Shown piece after piece: positions 45,014 to 56,639 of a stretch of DNA of 64,000 nt. The translations under genes and the position numbers were made by a program. The DNA is from Brachycybe producta (taxonomy: Eukaryota > Arthropoda > Diplopoda > Playtdesmida > Andrognathidae): the NCBI GenBank assembly GCA_036925085.1, contig JAUPFP010000001.1, forward strand, positions 6,117,722-6,181,721, given 5' to 3'. Below the pieces are notes generated by a model. The model ran no database searches. It saw nothing but the letters and a program-made list of their open reading frames with translations, and was not told the DNA's origin. The first letter of the stretch is position 1, and every line of letters starts with the position of its first letter.

Positions 45014-46384
45014 GTGGGAACACAACATCAAAAAGATTCTATCTCTTTATTTTCGACGAATCTAAAAGAAAAAGTTAAAGCTTGCACTAAAGGAATGATG
45101 GAAGCTGAACGAAGAAGGAAAATGCACGGTGAAATAGAAACGACGGAAGGAGAATACCAAGCCATCGTGAAATATGAGGGACCCGTGACGATGGAACGAA
45201 TAGGCTACGGGGACGGAATGAACGATCTTCTGCTCGAAATAGAGGACACTGAGCAGGTCCGAGAACTAAGTGACCAAGAAAAAAGCTCATCTGATGGACT
45301 AAGCCAGTCATCCGATGAAAATCTGCCGTCGAGTCGACCCCCAAATGAACCTCCCACAAAATACGAGATTAACTTGTGCCGCCACATGTGTGATGTCGAG
45401 GCGGCGCTTCGGAACCTAATCCTGCGGGAAACAAGAAAAGTTAATGAGAAAATACTCCCGCCTCTTCCACCTGCGACCTCAGGACAAGGACGGGGAAAAA
45501 GTATGATGGATCACGCCGAAAGGGTCATGACTGGACCCCGACCCTTATGTTCTTCTGCACCAGCACTGTATTTCACACACGAGATTGATGTCCCCCCAGT
45601 AATGGCACCCATCTCATCAGCCGACACGCTACGGAATATGGGGATGTGGGATGCCAGACGGCGCATCACTGATTTAGAGAAAGAGAGACTTCGGCTCCAT
45701 CGTTTGCCAGGAGTGGCAAAACACGTGGAAGAGCGACTGACTGGGTCGGGAAGATGCCCATTTTTCGGACATAGTCGAAGAGATCGGGTCCTAAATAATA
45801 TGATGGTACTAATGCAAGGCGAACTCTTGGAAACTGGAGACGAGTTCCAGTACCAAGGATCCTACTGCATCGAGGAGTCGATACCCCTACAGTGGACCGC
45901 ACAGGTCTCTGGACGGAATCATGCCATTGGTATACGACATGGACCGGACTTTGGAATTATTTGGATTCATACTGCCACGGGGGTGTGCACTTTTTATACA
46001 ACCCCGCACCCAAAACCTACGCGTGTCCTGCAACTGGACCTCGAACGATGGATCCGGGCCCTCGTGAATCTGCGGGACGATCCACCACCGGTTCTCCGTT
46101 TCAACTATGGGTCAAGTATTCGGAACCAGGAGGATCGGGCTGCCGAGACTTTCAAGCGCTTGGTGAGGGGAAAAAATCAGAACACTGCATCGGGTCCCAC
46201 CTGCAGACGGCAGTGGCTCTTTCGAGGAGCTCCGGAATCGGCTCCGGGGAACAGATTTGGACCCTATAAAAAAGCAATGGGCCGAGCCCTGGGACGTGGG
46301 ACCTACCAACTAACCAATTTCATTCTATTTCCAGAAGCTCAGCCCTGTGTCCGGAAGTCTAACATGCTGTTTACAAAGGAGTAA
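45014..46384 (+). CDS. Post-pol reading frame 2 of the Ty3/gypsy element, conserved, function unknown
   Basis: About 456 codons are open (first ATG near 45,095). An acidic Ser-rich segment (EDTEQVRELSDQEKSSSDGL) precedes a charged helical stretch (WDARRRITDLEKERLRLHRL) and a C-terminal domain with CPFFGHSRRDRVLNNMMVLM, EFQYQGSYCIEESIPLQWTA and HGPDFGIIWIHTATGVCTFY. A diverged homologue of this domain is encoded at 56,640-57,510 on the opposite strand, so it was kept under selection while the lineage was active. No transmembrane segment, furin site or signal peptide is visible. I cannot assign a function. Confidence 0.6.
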   Translation: MGTQHQKDSISLFSTNLKEKVKACTKGMMEAERRRKMHGEIETTEGEYQAIVKYEGPVTMERIGYGDGMNDLLLEIEDTEQVRELSDQEKSSSDGLSQSSDENLPSSRPPNEPPTKYEINLCRHMCDVEAALRNLILRETRKVNEKILPPLPPATSGQGRGKSMMDHAERVMTGPRPLCSSAPALYFTHEIDVPPVMAPISSADTLRNMGMWDARRRITDLEKERLRLHRLPGVAKHVEERLTGSGRCPFFGHSRRDRVLNNMMVLMQGELLETGDEFQYQGSYCIEESIPLQWTAQVSGRNHAIGIRHGPDFGIIWIHTATGVCTFYTTPHPKPTRVLQLDLERWIRALVNLRDDPPPVLRFNYGSSIRNQEDRAAETFKRLVRGKNQNTASGPTCRRQWLFRGAPESAPGNRFGPYKKAMGRALGRGTYQLTNFILFPEAQPCVRKSNMLFTKE

Positions 46385-47162
46385 ACCTTTTTTTTTGAAA
46401 ACATAATCGAAAATTGTTTTTTTTCCTTTTTCTATTTTTTTTTTGTTGTTTGTTTGTTGCCGTATCGTAGTATAGAAAGCTGAATAAAAGTTACTTTGGG
46501 GGATAAGGGTTGTATATCAAGAATACCTTCTGTTAAATCGTTTTTCATGATAAATTCATCCGTTATTTTTATACAATTTCTTATAGTTATCAAGCGTCTA
46601 ACTAATAATATATTAATATTTGCTACATTTTTATTTATGCACAAATAGTGTCTCGTAATTTGTTTTCTATTTTTGTGTCATTTTTTTTTTACCAAAACGA
46701 GAAGGCGGCTGTGACATTCGCGATATTGTCAGATGCATATTATTTTGTAATTTTGATTTTAGTTTTTTTGTAATTTCATTTTTTCTGACCAAACGTTTGT
46801 GTCTTTTACGGAATAAGAAACTTTCCTTTACCTACTCTGTCTTTCTTTCGTCTAAGGGAGTGGGTCCTGGAGTTGTAGGTTTAGAAAGAGGGAAAGAAAC
46901 TTGTTGAATAAATTATCGCGGAAAAATTGTGGAAGGGAAATTGATCGAGGTTTGATAGCGATCATAGCAGGAGAAAATGAATCGAATACAAATGAAGCAG
47001 AATAAGGGGAGTCGTCCTTCAAGCATGTCAAGTGCATGGTAAATGTAAATAAACACATGTGACACTGAAAAGAAAACGAAGGTAGATGACAATTCCATGT
47101 GATTCCATCTCTTTACACAGTGCAGTGATGATGCATGTCCAAAGCACGAGGACGTGCTTCAA
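46385..47162. other. AT-rich 3' non-coding segment of the Ty3/gypsy element
   Basis: No coding signal is present between the last reading frame and the polypurine tract. T-rich runs near 46,386-46,450 and 46,680-46,700. Confidence 0.6.
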
Positions 47163-47178
47163 TTTTGGTTGGGGGGAG
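47163..47178 (+). other. Polypurine tract of the Ty3/gypsy element
   Basis: TTTTGGTTGGGGGGAG stands directly before the TGTAGCGACC start of the 3' LTR, where the plus-strand primer is expected. Confidence 0.7.
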
Positions 47179-47591
47179 TGTAGCGACCCTCTCTTTTTTG
47201 ACTGACAACACTGGTATGACGTCACGTATATTGACGTCATGGCCACTGTTTTTCTTTTTCCTCTCCCTGCAGGTGTTGCCATAGCAACCAGGAGTGGTCT
47301 GCTAATCTCTAAACTAACAAGGCAGGAGCTTAAGGGCCACCTGCACTTTTCTTTAACCCCTTTCCAAATAAAGATTCTATTCGTATCGAAACTTTCTACA
47401 CTCTTTAATGACTTTCACATAGGCTAGCATTGGGACATTAAGACCCTTTAATGGCCCAATGCTAGGTATAGTAATAAACACTATTTTAATGTATTCCTTG
47501 TGGTCACCATAGACTATTATGGTGACCCGATTCAAATGTCTTGAATAAATGTTTTTAACTTCAGAGATGATTGGCCGGAGATAAATCACGT
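47179..47591 (+). repeat. 3' LTR, partial (413 bp)
   Basis: It is almost identical to the first half of the 5' LTR (36,907-37,310), with a few substitutions and one short indel in the CATTAAG region. It stops exactly where the 36-bp inverted repeat begins in the 5' copy. Confidence 0.9.
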
Positions 47592-48358
47592 TCATTGTTA
47601 GAGCTAGCATCTTCAATTTGCTCTGCTTATGCCATGAGCCAATAAAGCTGCATTCAACCTGTTTCCAATAAAATATTGACTACAAACTTTTAAATAACCA
47701 GTTAAATTTATTCTGTAATTACTGATCAAGAAGACAGTTTTCATTTCAATATATCTCAGAAATGCTTGTGGAGCCTGACTTAGTTATTTAAGACACCATC
47801 CATGAAGATCTGCTAAGGAGTACGATTGTGCTCAGTCCTCACTATGAGAATTCCCATCCATTGCGGAACATTTTGTGATGGGCATTAATATGTAGAATTT
47901 AATCTGTCTGCAAAGCAAAGCGATGATAATAATTCTCTGGGTCCAAGAGCCTTTGGTCTTCCAGGTGGTAGAATTCTTCATAAAAAGAATGAATGACTTG
48001 TCAGTAGACATCTCACCACAATCTTTCTATATGCTCATTGTGAACTGAAGACCCAGTGATATGGCTTGCTCTATTTATGCAAAACATTCTTAAAATGTGC
48101 AACAGGCAAGTTCTTCGTATCCATGGTCAGATCGAACTCTAGATGGTAGGCCCACCTCCAATAAAAATTATTCTAACATACATGAGTTTCATTTTTTTAA
48201 TGGGAAAAAATGAAAGGAGCCATACCTTACAAGTTTGAGGTGTACATTCATATGCCACAAACTATTTGGGAATGGTACCGAATAGGAATGCCTGTGTACA
48301 GTGGTAAGTAATGTACATTATATATGGCCCAAACGGCGCCTCATAGAAATTTCTTTCT
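47592..48358. other. Spacer, nothing recognised
   Basis: No gene or repeat was identified between the shortened 3' LTR and the next family A LTR copy. Confidence 0.5.
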
Positions 48359-49170
48359 GTCAGCATGGCACCCCTTGGTGCACAGATGTCCAGACTTGGG
48401 TGGCCCGAATTCTCAGTGAATTCGAGGAACAAAGTAGAACCATGAGAAATTGGGAAGAGTCCCAAAATGCCTTTCCTTAAAAGGTAATATTTTCAGCCCA
48501 GGGCAATGATTGGCCGAGCTGGCCACTCATTGAGCCCTGAGGTGACAGTCGTCTCCCTCTAGAGACCGAACGAAGTAGCCGGGAGACTTATGTGTGAGGA
48601 CAGTTCCGAGTAGAGACTCAGAGTTCAGTTCGAGTCCAATCTAGAGTGGCTGATCGAGTAGAGAAAGAGTAAAAGAGTAAAAAGAATAAAAGAGTAATTC
48701 CAGACTTAGAGAACACATGTCCTACTCAAATGTGATCGAAATGATATTGTAACGATTGTAATGATCTTGTAAGAAAGTAAAGAGAACTTTTCTACCTCAA
48801 GTGTTGTGTGTTTGTGTAAGTTTATTTCCCCAAAAGTGGAATTATACAAAGGAGGCTTTAGCCCATCATTCAGCCACCAACAGAGGCACTCAGAAACAAT
48901 CTGAGTTCCTCTGATTGGGACCTTCAGGCTGGGCTGCAAAGCAGTACTGGTATTGTTGAAGTCGTCACGCATCTGTACATAATATTCCCAGGTAGAGGTA
49001 TTTTTTGGGCTTTAAGACGGCCAGATCCGAGAGACTGAAAGAGCGGGCAAACCTCTTGAACTTTCGGGATGTCGCGCCCGGTTAAATCAAGGGCTGGCTC
49101 AGAGCCGGACCATCACATCAAAATGGTGGTGCCAAAGGGCCAGCTTCGTCACAAAATGGTGGAGCTGGGC
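48359..49170 (+). mobile_element. Family A LTR plus leader, third copy
   Basis: It begins TGTCAGCATGGCACCCC and shares long blocks with 28,870-29,089 and with the reversed copy at 4536-5620. Repeated GTAAAAGAGTAAAAAGAATAA motifs lie near 48,665-48,700 (one run of AGAGTAAA words). A TTGTGTAAGTTTATTTCCCC segment near 48,815 is close to the presumed LTR end. The leader continues to a GTGCCAAAGGGCCAGC block near 49,130, also present in the first copy (as GCGCC...). It is a truncated fossil without coding remains. Confidence 0.6.
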
Positions 49171-49179
49171 ACAGGATAT

Positions 49180-49990
49180 GTTTAGCCCCCGACCGAAATG
49201 TATTAGGCTGTTTCTACAGTGCTACCATACCTCTCGCGTCACCAAAGCCTCGAGACCCGACCCAGCTGCGAGTTGTTGGAACGCTTTCTGTACGTTACTG
49301 TCGTGTAGATTGGATGTCTCTGCAAGCGGCTACTGGTGTCCTTTTCCCCCCATGCTCCGGATTAGCGTCGCTCGTGCTGATGCTCTCCATGGTTCTGTAC
49401 AGTCATGAAGAATATTATCTGACGTTTCTTCACCATTCCCGCAATTGCACTTCGCTGTTGTGGTCACCCGGAATCTGCAAAGATACTCCTGGAAGGGGCC
49501 GTGCCCGGTTAGCAACTGTAGAAGTTTACCTGACACTAGGCCCATTCCAAGGTCTACGTTGGGGATTTAACTGTGCAGGGCACGTCCCTGTTCAGCCCCG
49601 TCCCATAGCCGCTGCCACTTTATCCTCATTGATATTTGGCTGTTCCTTCGCATGTACACCAATGATATCGGATGCGCTTTTGCTACCACTTGAAGTCGTC
49701 CTGCCTTAGCTGCCGTGTCTGCCTGCTCGTTGAGGGTGTGCCCGGCATGCGCTCGAATCCACATGAGTCTCACCTCTCTCCCTTCAGCCAACAAGGTTTG
49801 GATCTGCCTATTCGCCTCATATGCTGCCTTGTATCTGCCACTACCTGCAAAGCTGTGCGAGAGTCTGAACATACCCCATATTTCAATTTGAATTTTGAAA
49901 ATAACAATTTTCGTTGCAGAAAACAAATCATTTGCCTGAAACATGTAGTTTTTAAAATAGGAATTTCTCTTTCTCATTGGCTTCAATGGC
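49180..49990 (-). pseudogene. LINE 3' fragment: RNase H domain and C-terminal CCHC-type region
   Basis: On the minus strand an RNase H-like stretch reads ANRQIQTLLAEGREVRLMWI then RAHAGHTLNEQADTAAKAG (about 49,820-49,695). SDSRTAL, the RNase H aspartate motif, appears just upstream in another frame, so a frameshift has occurred. Further on, LLTGHGPFQEYLCRF and KCNCGNGEETSDNILHDC (49,515-49,400) match the C-terminal region of R1/LOA/Jockey-type LINE ORF2. The reverse transcriptase and endonuclease are missing, which fits a 5'-truncated, decayed insertion. Confidence 0.85.
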
Positions 49991-50334
49991 TTAGCTGTGG
50001 GGCGCCACTAAATGGCGAAAAGTGCGACTATAACTGTCACCTGCTAATATTCAAAATGTTTGCAGCCAACCCTCTTAACTCCCGCTCGAATCAATTCACT
50101 CTTCAAGGTGGATGAAGATTAAGAGCCTATATGTGTGACACCAATTTTCATCACAAGTCAGTTTGATGCTTTGGAGTTAATCTGGCAAAAGAGGAGGTGC
50201 GTTTCATTTATTGGTTGCTTTTAATCTTTTACATTTCTTCTTTGGGGTGTTTCTACTGAGGGGCAAATACTAACCTAAAGTATTTGAGTACTAAGTACAA
50301 AATATTTTCAGTAATAAAAAGTAACTGAATACCC

Positions 50335-50505
50335 AAATACAAATGCATGTTTGAGAAATTCCAAATAAAAATACCAAATACAAATACATGTTTGAGGAAT
50401 TCCAAATAAAAATACCAAATACAAATACATGTTTGAGGAATTCCAAATAAAAATACCAAATACAAATACATGTTTGAGGAATTCCAAATACAAATACCAA
50501 ATACA
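50335..50505. repeat. 41-bp tandem repeat, four copies
   Basis: Units starting AAATACAAATACATGTTTGA lie at 50,335, 50,376, 50,417 and 50,458, with one or two differences. Reading frames across it are artefacts. AAATACAAATAC-like words also recur near 52,520-52,610. Confidence 0.95.
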
Positions 50506-50833
50506 GTTTAATCTGCAATACAAATACTGAATACGATTCGTCATTCAATCAGATACATGCACTTATAAATAAAAATTAAAACTAGGATTATTTTATTATT
50601 TTTATTGGAGCTGATGATGGTATTGAAGCAATGGCACTTACTCTCCGAATCACAGAAAAGTTTAATTTTGTTTGCTTGACAACTCCATTTCCATCTTCTG
50701 AATTTTTTCGCTTTGAACTGCAAACATTTTTTACACCTTTCATCTTTGTACTTCTTTTGGATGAGATTGCTGAAATGTTTGAAAAACTTTACACTAAAGA
50801 AAGATTCTAATTTATGCAAACAAACAAACAGTT

Positions 50834-51120
50834 AAGCAGGGTTTTCCTAGATCCGGAAAACACTGCGTAACCGACAGTGGGACAGACAGCAGAATCTGCT
50901 GAAGAATGGGGGTTTGAAAACTCACGTAATCTCTATGCGAGTCATTTGAGGCATTTTCCTAGATGGCGTAACAGAATGGCGAGAAATAGATGAACGGCGC
51001 AGACAACTTTGCTAGGAAAACATCAAGCAGAAAACGCAATGCACAATAGAAAACTGCAGTGAATTCTGATGTCTGTTCTGCAGTATTTTCCGTAGGACCG
51101 TAGCTAGGAAAACCCTGCTT
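50834..51120. repeat. MITE of 287 bp with perfect 17-bp ends
   Basis: AAGCAGGGTTTTCCTAG at 50,834 is exactly mirrored at 51,104-51,120. A second pair of matching words inside (TTTTCCTAGATGG near 50,952 and GCTAGGAAAAC near 51,011) suggests a compound structure. There is no coding capacity. Target duplication is not evident, so the superfamily is open; hAT or Harbinger are possible. Confidence 0.85.
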
Positions 51121-51256
51121 TCGGAATACATTTATATTATAATATTACTTATGTAAGTAATTTCGCAAATTCACTTAGATAATGTGCTAACTTGTTAGTT
51201 GTTGCATATGATTAGGAAATAAATTAGACAAATTCTTTCATTATTTCATTATACTG

Positions 51257-51451
51257 TTACCGTCTTACCTGCAGGTGTTTTAAAAAGTTTAAAGTTCCTG
51301 TAACTGCACTTTTTATCATTTTTGTATTAGGACACAAAAGACACCTGGCCTCAAGAGCGTAAGTTTCTAATTTACTGTACTGCAACAGTATTCCATCAAT
51401 AATGTTTGGAAGATTTTTTGGTATATTACTATTTTCTTCTGGTGTGTCCAT
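51257..51451 (-). pseudogene. BED-type zinc finger fragment, probably from a hAT transposon
   Basis: The minus-strand frame contains ARCLLCPNTKMIKSAVTGTL and NFLKHLQVR, matching the CxxC...TxNLxxHL pattern of BED fingers in hAT transposases. The frame is 64 residues and no transposase core follows. The final histidine position is altered (LQVRR). It is a short decayed piece. Confidence 0.5.
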
Positions 51452-51549
51452 CTTGTTACACTTTCAATAAGCAAGTATTGAAGTAACTTGTGTGACGAAC
51501 TAGTCCCTTCTTCCATCTGGCTTTTAGCATGGCCGGCAGAAAAGGACAT

Positions 51550-52674
51550 TGTGGCTCTTAGTTATTTGAATTTTGGGCCGAGTATTTGTTGCTACAGGTG
51601 TATCATCAATGGTTGAAATGAATCGAAAAACATTCACTGCTGTGATGGTAATTACTTTATTTACCCATATATTTAAAGTGACTATTTCTACTACACAAAA
51701 TTACTAACACTTAAAAATATCACTTTACCACAATCACATGTGAAGATGCTGGAGCACGCAATTCTCCAACCACTTCATATGTCACTCAAATCAAATCTGA
51801 AGATAACAGACTAGAAAGTCAATTATCCTCAGATGTGTCCAAAAAGAAATATCCTGTTTAAGATTAAAGACTTTTATTTTTAAAACACCACAACAATTGA
51901 AGAAATGCCCCAAAGAGGACAAGATCATTTCAAGAACAGTCTCTTCAATTGTTCTGATGTTTCTGTCCACTGACCTTTCTAGTTTGGAAGGTTTAAGACG
52001 GACATTAAATTAATTAGGTCCATCTCAAACATCCCAGGTCAGAGAAAGGCAGTGAACTTCTCATTATCATAAAGAAAAGATCAGGGAAGGGGTGGTCTTC
52101 TTTCTAACATAAAAGAATAGAAGTGGGTGATGAAGGGGAGAGGGTGGTCTATTGTGAAATCAATGGCCACTTTCTCCAAAATTGAAAAGAACAGGTGTAA
52201 TGCTTTGGAGTTCGCAAAGTGCAGGGGCAGCAAGAAATATGAATCGTTACACTTGTAATGTAAAGCAACAGATAGTAAAATGAAAAACAATGTGTGCACC
52301 TGCAGTGCTGCACCCACTAGAGGAATGTTTCATCATTTCTACCAGGATATGCTTCACAATGAATCATGATTCATATCCTGGTTGCAAGTTTTTCGTTCAT
52401 CTAAACATTTTTCCCCTAAGTGTTTTAACAAAAAAATATTTTTTTGCAATTTTACAAAATAAAATTACTTTAAAAAGTATTTGATGCTAAATAAAAATAC
52501 TTTTTTTTAAAGTATTCAGACAATCAAATACAAAATACAATTATGTAATGCCTAAAATACAATTATGTAATGCCTCAAATACAAATACAAAATACTTTAT
52601 ATGGGTATTTGAAATACAAAAGTAGTGAGTAAAAGTAGCGACTATCCCATCCCTGACTGCAATAACCTTTCTCA
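51550..52674. other. AT-rich DNA, nothing recognised
   Basis: No recognisable coding sequence. CAAATACAAATACAAAATAC-type words near 52,520-52,610 echo the 41-bp repeat upstream. Confidence 0.45.
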
Positions 52675-52694
52675 AGAGAGAGAGAGAGAGAGAG
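52675..52694. repeat. (GA)n microsatellite
   Basis: Ten AG dinucleotides occur in a row. Confidence 0.9.
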
Positions 52695-52853
52695 CTTATA
52701 TAAAACTTAATATCCTAAGTTAATCTCAACTTTGTAACCTTACTATTGTTTTTCATCTTCATGATATTGTTAATTAGATATTTATTGTGTGTTGTCTACC
52801 TGTGAATTATTAACAATTATTTTTATTGTTATGTTCAAAGATGATGATGCTAT

Positions 52854-53960
52854 TGTGACGAACCTTTTTCCACGGATAGAATCTGCTCTTTTAAATTGTA
52901 CGAGCGAGTTTTCACTCGTATCTTAAGTGGTTGGCTAGGCCACGGCCTGGCCCGGGAGGACTAGTCCAATATAACGTCTATTTAATGTCCTCACTAGTCT
53001 CTTTGCAAAGACTCACAGTTTTGAAGATCTTTTGTCTCTGTATGTCTCGGACTTGCGTCTGTAAATTTACCCTTGAAAATAGTGTGAATATGCTTACTAA
53101 CTCAATGTTGCAGGTTTGCACCTGTTTGTAGACTTGGAGTATCCAAATAGTGTAGAGCTCAATGAAATGATGAATAGCACAGTTACGAAATAAGGAAATA
53201 AGTAAATCGCCACTGGTTACGTTTGAATAGAAGGTTGAGAATTTATTCCAAATATAAAAACGCTGTGAAATGATAACTTGGTTTAAAACACAACACAGAA
53301 AATAATAACGTTCAAAAATAATGTGCAAGAACCTAGCCAAAATTGGGCATAGGTTCGATCTTTAAGAATTAACTCAAGAATCTCTTGAAATATATCCCAA
53401 GTCGGGCATAGATTCTCTGTTTTAAAAGTGCTTGAATTACATACAGAAAAACGGCCTATTATACCCAAAAAGAGGATACTGAGAACACTTTCTCAGTATC
53501 CCCTGATTGGGTACAAACAAAAGTAAAAACCAAACTGGCCAATCGAAACGATTGACCAGTGGTCACCAAAATATTATAGATGAGTCGCCCTTTTAATTAA
53601 AACGGCAAAAAAACGTAAACAACTTCAAATTATAAAACACTAAAATCCACTCATGTGGAAAGATAATACAATGGCAAAGAGGGGAGAACGATAAGGTCAA
53701 GTTAAAAATAGAATCTGGGTCAATCGGTACCTACGAGTACCGAGTGGCCCAGAAGCTACAAAATACAAGGTGCATACAAAGTTATGAACTCACAAATAAA
53801 TGGCGCTAAAACAAATTAAAGTGGCAGGCCCCAAAACGTCTCACTATTACCAACTAGGCCTACAAAACTTGTGTCCATCTTCATCTTACTGGAGTTGGTT
53901 ACTCTCACTTGGATAACGACACTTGTGCTGACGGAGGGATTCTTTTCCTCTCGAGCTCAT
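52854..53960 (-). mobile_element. Possible LTR-like region, minus orientation
   Basis: On the minus strand GGGTATAATAGG near 53,462 and GGAATAAATTCTC near 53,240 are in promoter and polyadenylation order about 220 bp apart. TGTGACGAACC at 52,854 gives one possible border. No coding region, primer site or second copy was found, so this is weak. Any element here would be an old fossil. Confidence 0.25.
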
Positions 53961-56160
53961 TCGAAACAAAACCGATTCAAGAAAAAGCAAAGGTATTTTT
54001 TTGTTGTTTTTGTTGAACTGCTTGTTACATAATTAATAAGGTTGAAGTTATTCTTTCATTTCAAATAATACTTTATCTTATGAAAGAAAGAATGATCATT
54101 TTGGTGCAAAAAAGCCTCCGCAAAACTGTGCTTGAATGATGGCAATGTCATTTAGACTTAGATTTGAATTTTTATTTAGAATTTGACAAATTGCTATACA
54201 AGCAGGCTTGTGGCACAAGGACAAAAGTATAACTGCAGCATGTGAAATGCATAGAATCCTACATGAAGTCTATAAACTGGCTGCTTTTGCAAAAACCTTG
54301 GAGAGTCTGAGTTGGGCTCGGTTGGGCCTGGGATGAAAATTAGCTTTGTGAGCCTCATTTGTCTGGTGAGCTTTAGCTGGGCTCACTAAACAGTTGTTGT
54401 GCTGGGCTCGGCCACAATTAACATGTTAATAAAATGTAGGTCTCTATAATACCCTTTGTTTTCATTAGGTAAAAATTGGTAAAAAATATATTTTGATCTG
54501 GTCAGCTTTTTTAAATGACATTATTTAATAATTGACCCAATCAAAATTCATTTTCACCTCCTGTTTTATGTAATGGAAACAAAGTCATTAAAGGAACAAT
54601 TTATTACTTGTTAATGAGAAAAAAACATGTTTATTTGAAAACGAACAAATTGTTTCTCATACCAATTTGAAGTGAAAAAACGAATATAATTCTTTTCAAG
54701 CTTCAACAAAAAAGTTTAATTTTTGAAGTTATCATTTTGAAAGTTCTTCTTTATATCAGTATGTTTAAAATGAACGTTTTAAGGCTTACATTTAGGAAAG
54801 TTAACTCTTGAACTTCAAATTGAACCCGCGCTCTAACCAGAATTCCAATATAGAAAAACCTAGTTTGAATGCACTTGAACCGGCTTTTTCTTTCTATCTT
54901 GAAACCCTGCTCAAACGTTTCAAGTTTACTCTTTAAAATTGAGCCTTTGAAAGAGAAATATTTAACATTCGATATTATTCTAATTTCTCAAAAAAAATGT
55001 TATTGTAAAAAAATTAAAAATTACTCATAAATAAATTTACCCCCGTGGACAAATTAATTTTTTTTATAAGTTGTAACGCAAATTAGAGGCTTAAATCCAA
55101 AAATATAAATTTTTTTCAAAGTTGATGACATTATTATTGTCATCATGTGCGTCATTGTAATAGAAAACTAGATCCTGGTCTAAATAGAAATCTTGTATGT
55201 GGGCCACGCTGGTAAAATGAATGGTTGTGGGTTAACTAACGGTAACACCAATTCTATTCACTCGTGTGAATCATGGTTTATTTACATTCAATGTGACGGA
55301 TGTAAATCACAAAAGATTGGTCATCGTAACAATGTTCTATAACAGTGGTGTAGTGGTAAAAAAAATTGGTGGAGCTCTTGAATTTTGAATATCGATACAA
55401 TCGAATTCATGTTGATGATCGATACAACCAATAATTATCCATATAGTCTATATAGTTTATCGATATCTATGATCCAAAAGTCTACAGTTATTATTCATGT
55501 CAAAACTTCACTAGAACTCTGGATACTCTGCATTTTAAAAGCAACAACAAAAGCAAGAAAAACTTGATAATGCTACAGAAATGACAAATAAATCAAGAAA
55601 TTGAAATCGTCATAAAGTTTATTTTTAAGATATTACTAATAGCTATATAAAGTGTATTTCAAGTTGATATCTGATATCATATTAGATATCAACTTGAAAA
55701 TACTTTATTCTTCTAGTTTTAACAACTTTAACACAACATATAGTAACCACAGCTCTATTCCTGTTCATTTGCATGTTTTGCAATAGCTACTTGCAAAATA
55801 ACATGAAATAAAGCTTAATATATTAAAATATTAATGTGTATGAGCATTGAAATAAATTGGCCATTTAAATTTAAAGAAACTTCCACAGTGGATTGTGAAC
55901 ATCTTCAGAAACTGATTTCACAATGCGGGTTCTGCTATCATCAGCTGATCTGTGCTTGCGAAGCCACGTTTTCACATATTTGCTTGGTTTCCAAACAGTA
56001 ATAGGTGGTCCATGCAGCTTAGGTGTTTTAGGTGCATTTGGTTATTATTTGAACACCTATCAATAAATTGCTACTTCTAACCTACATAACCTACATTTAA
56101 ACATAACAAAATGGAAAAGGGTTGGTGTGGGTGGGATGCATGCCATACAAAAGATTCACC
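53961..56160. other. AT-rich intergenic DNA, no gene; contains one hairpin
   Basis: No reading frame is convincing. TGGGCTCGGTTGGGC-like words near 54,310-54,420 recur a few times. The only clear structure is the inverted repeat at 55,657-55,699. Confidence 0.5.
55657..55699. repeat. 16-bp perfect inverted repeat, hairpin-like
   Basis: TTTCAAGTTGATATCT (55,657-55,672) faces AGATATCAACTTGAAA (55,684-55,699) across 11 bases. ATAAAGT flanks on the left and ACTTTAT on the right extend the symmetry with small interruptions. Confidence 0.9.
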
Positions 56161-56639
56161 ACATTTGGCTATTATTATAACCCCGGGATGTATACAGAAA
56201 CGTGATTCGACTTTATTCAGGTTCGGTACATTTCAGTTTCTTTCTTGTTCATTTTAGATGTTCAAGCGAATTTTATAATTGCTTACTAGTTCCGCAACGC
56301 ATTTTATTATGTCACTCGCATTTTCGCAATTTCTCTTAATGTTCCCAATCAAATTCTGTTTATTTCTTTCATTAATGCCTTTTTGATGCCGCAACGAATT
56401 GATCATGTTACTCGCATACTAGGAACTAATTACTATTTTTTTTTCGTATTCCTAAGTATGCCTTTCTAACTCACTTTATTCTACCTATTCTAGCTAAATT
56501 TCCCATCCCTAATGCCTTTCCGATCCTTATTCATAAAAAGAGTAAAAAAGGAACTAGAATCGAGACAAAGTTATGAAAGTATAAAAGATTTTTATTATAA
56601 ACAATAAAAGAATAAAGGAAATACGAAAAAGAGTTTAAA
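56161..56639. other. Non-coding 3' side of the deleted gypsy-like fossil
   Basis: Duplicated phrases GCAACGCATTTTATTATGTC and GCAACGAATTGATCATGTTA, each followed by ACTCGCAT, lie near 56,295 and 56,392. No polypurine tract or LTR could be fixed here. Confidence 0.4.

Larger units (their letters stand above)
36907..47591 (+). mobile_element. Ty3/gypsy-type LTR retrotransposon with two extra post-pol reading frames
   Basis: The parts are a 5' LTR (36,907-37,729), primer-binding site, gag (38,284-39,852), pol (39,891-43,958), two further reading frames (43,969-44,991 and 45,014-46,384), a polypurine tract and a partial 3' LTR (47,179-47,591). Order protease, RT, RNase H, integrase is that of Ty3/gypsy. 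The two LTRs are nearly identical where they overlap, so insertion is recent on a genomic scale. The element is not whole: the 3' LTR is shortened and pol is interrupted (about one or two breaks by eye). Gag and pol lie in different frames, as is usual for the superfamily. No envelope-like features were recognised. Confidence 0.95.

Noticed and set aside
43969-46384. Envelope gene downstream of pol
   Set aside because: The position fits, but there is no signal peptide, cleavage site or transmembrane segment in either frame, so an envelope call is not supported.
50253-50548. Minus-strand frames of 72-85 codons with CICIWYFYLEF-type repeats
   Set aside because: They are translations of the 41-bp tandem repeat in different phases.
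50541-50819. Minus-strand frame with several Cys/His residues
   Set aside because: Its spacing of CKKC and later Cys/His does not fit a known finger well enough, and the frame runs into low-complexity sequence.
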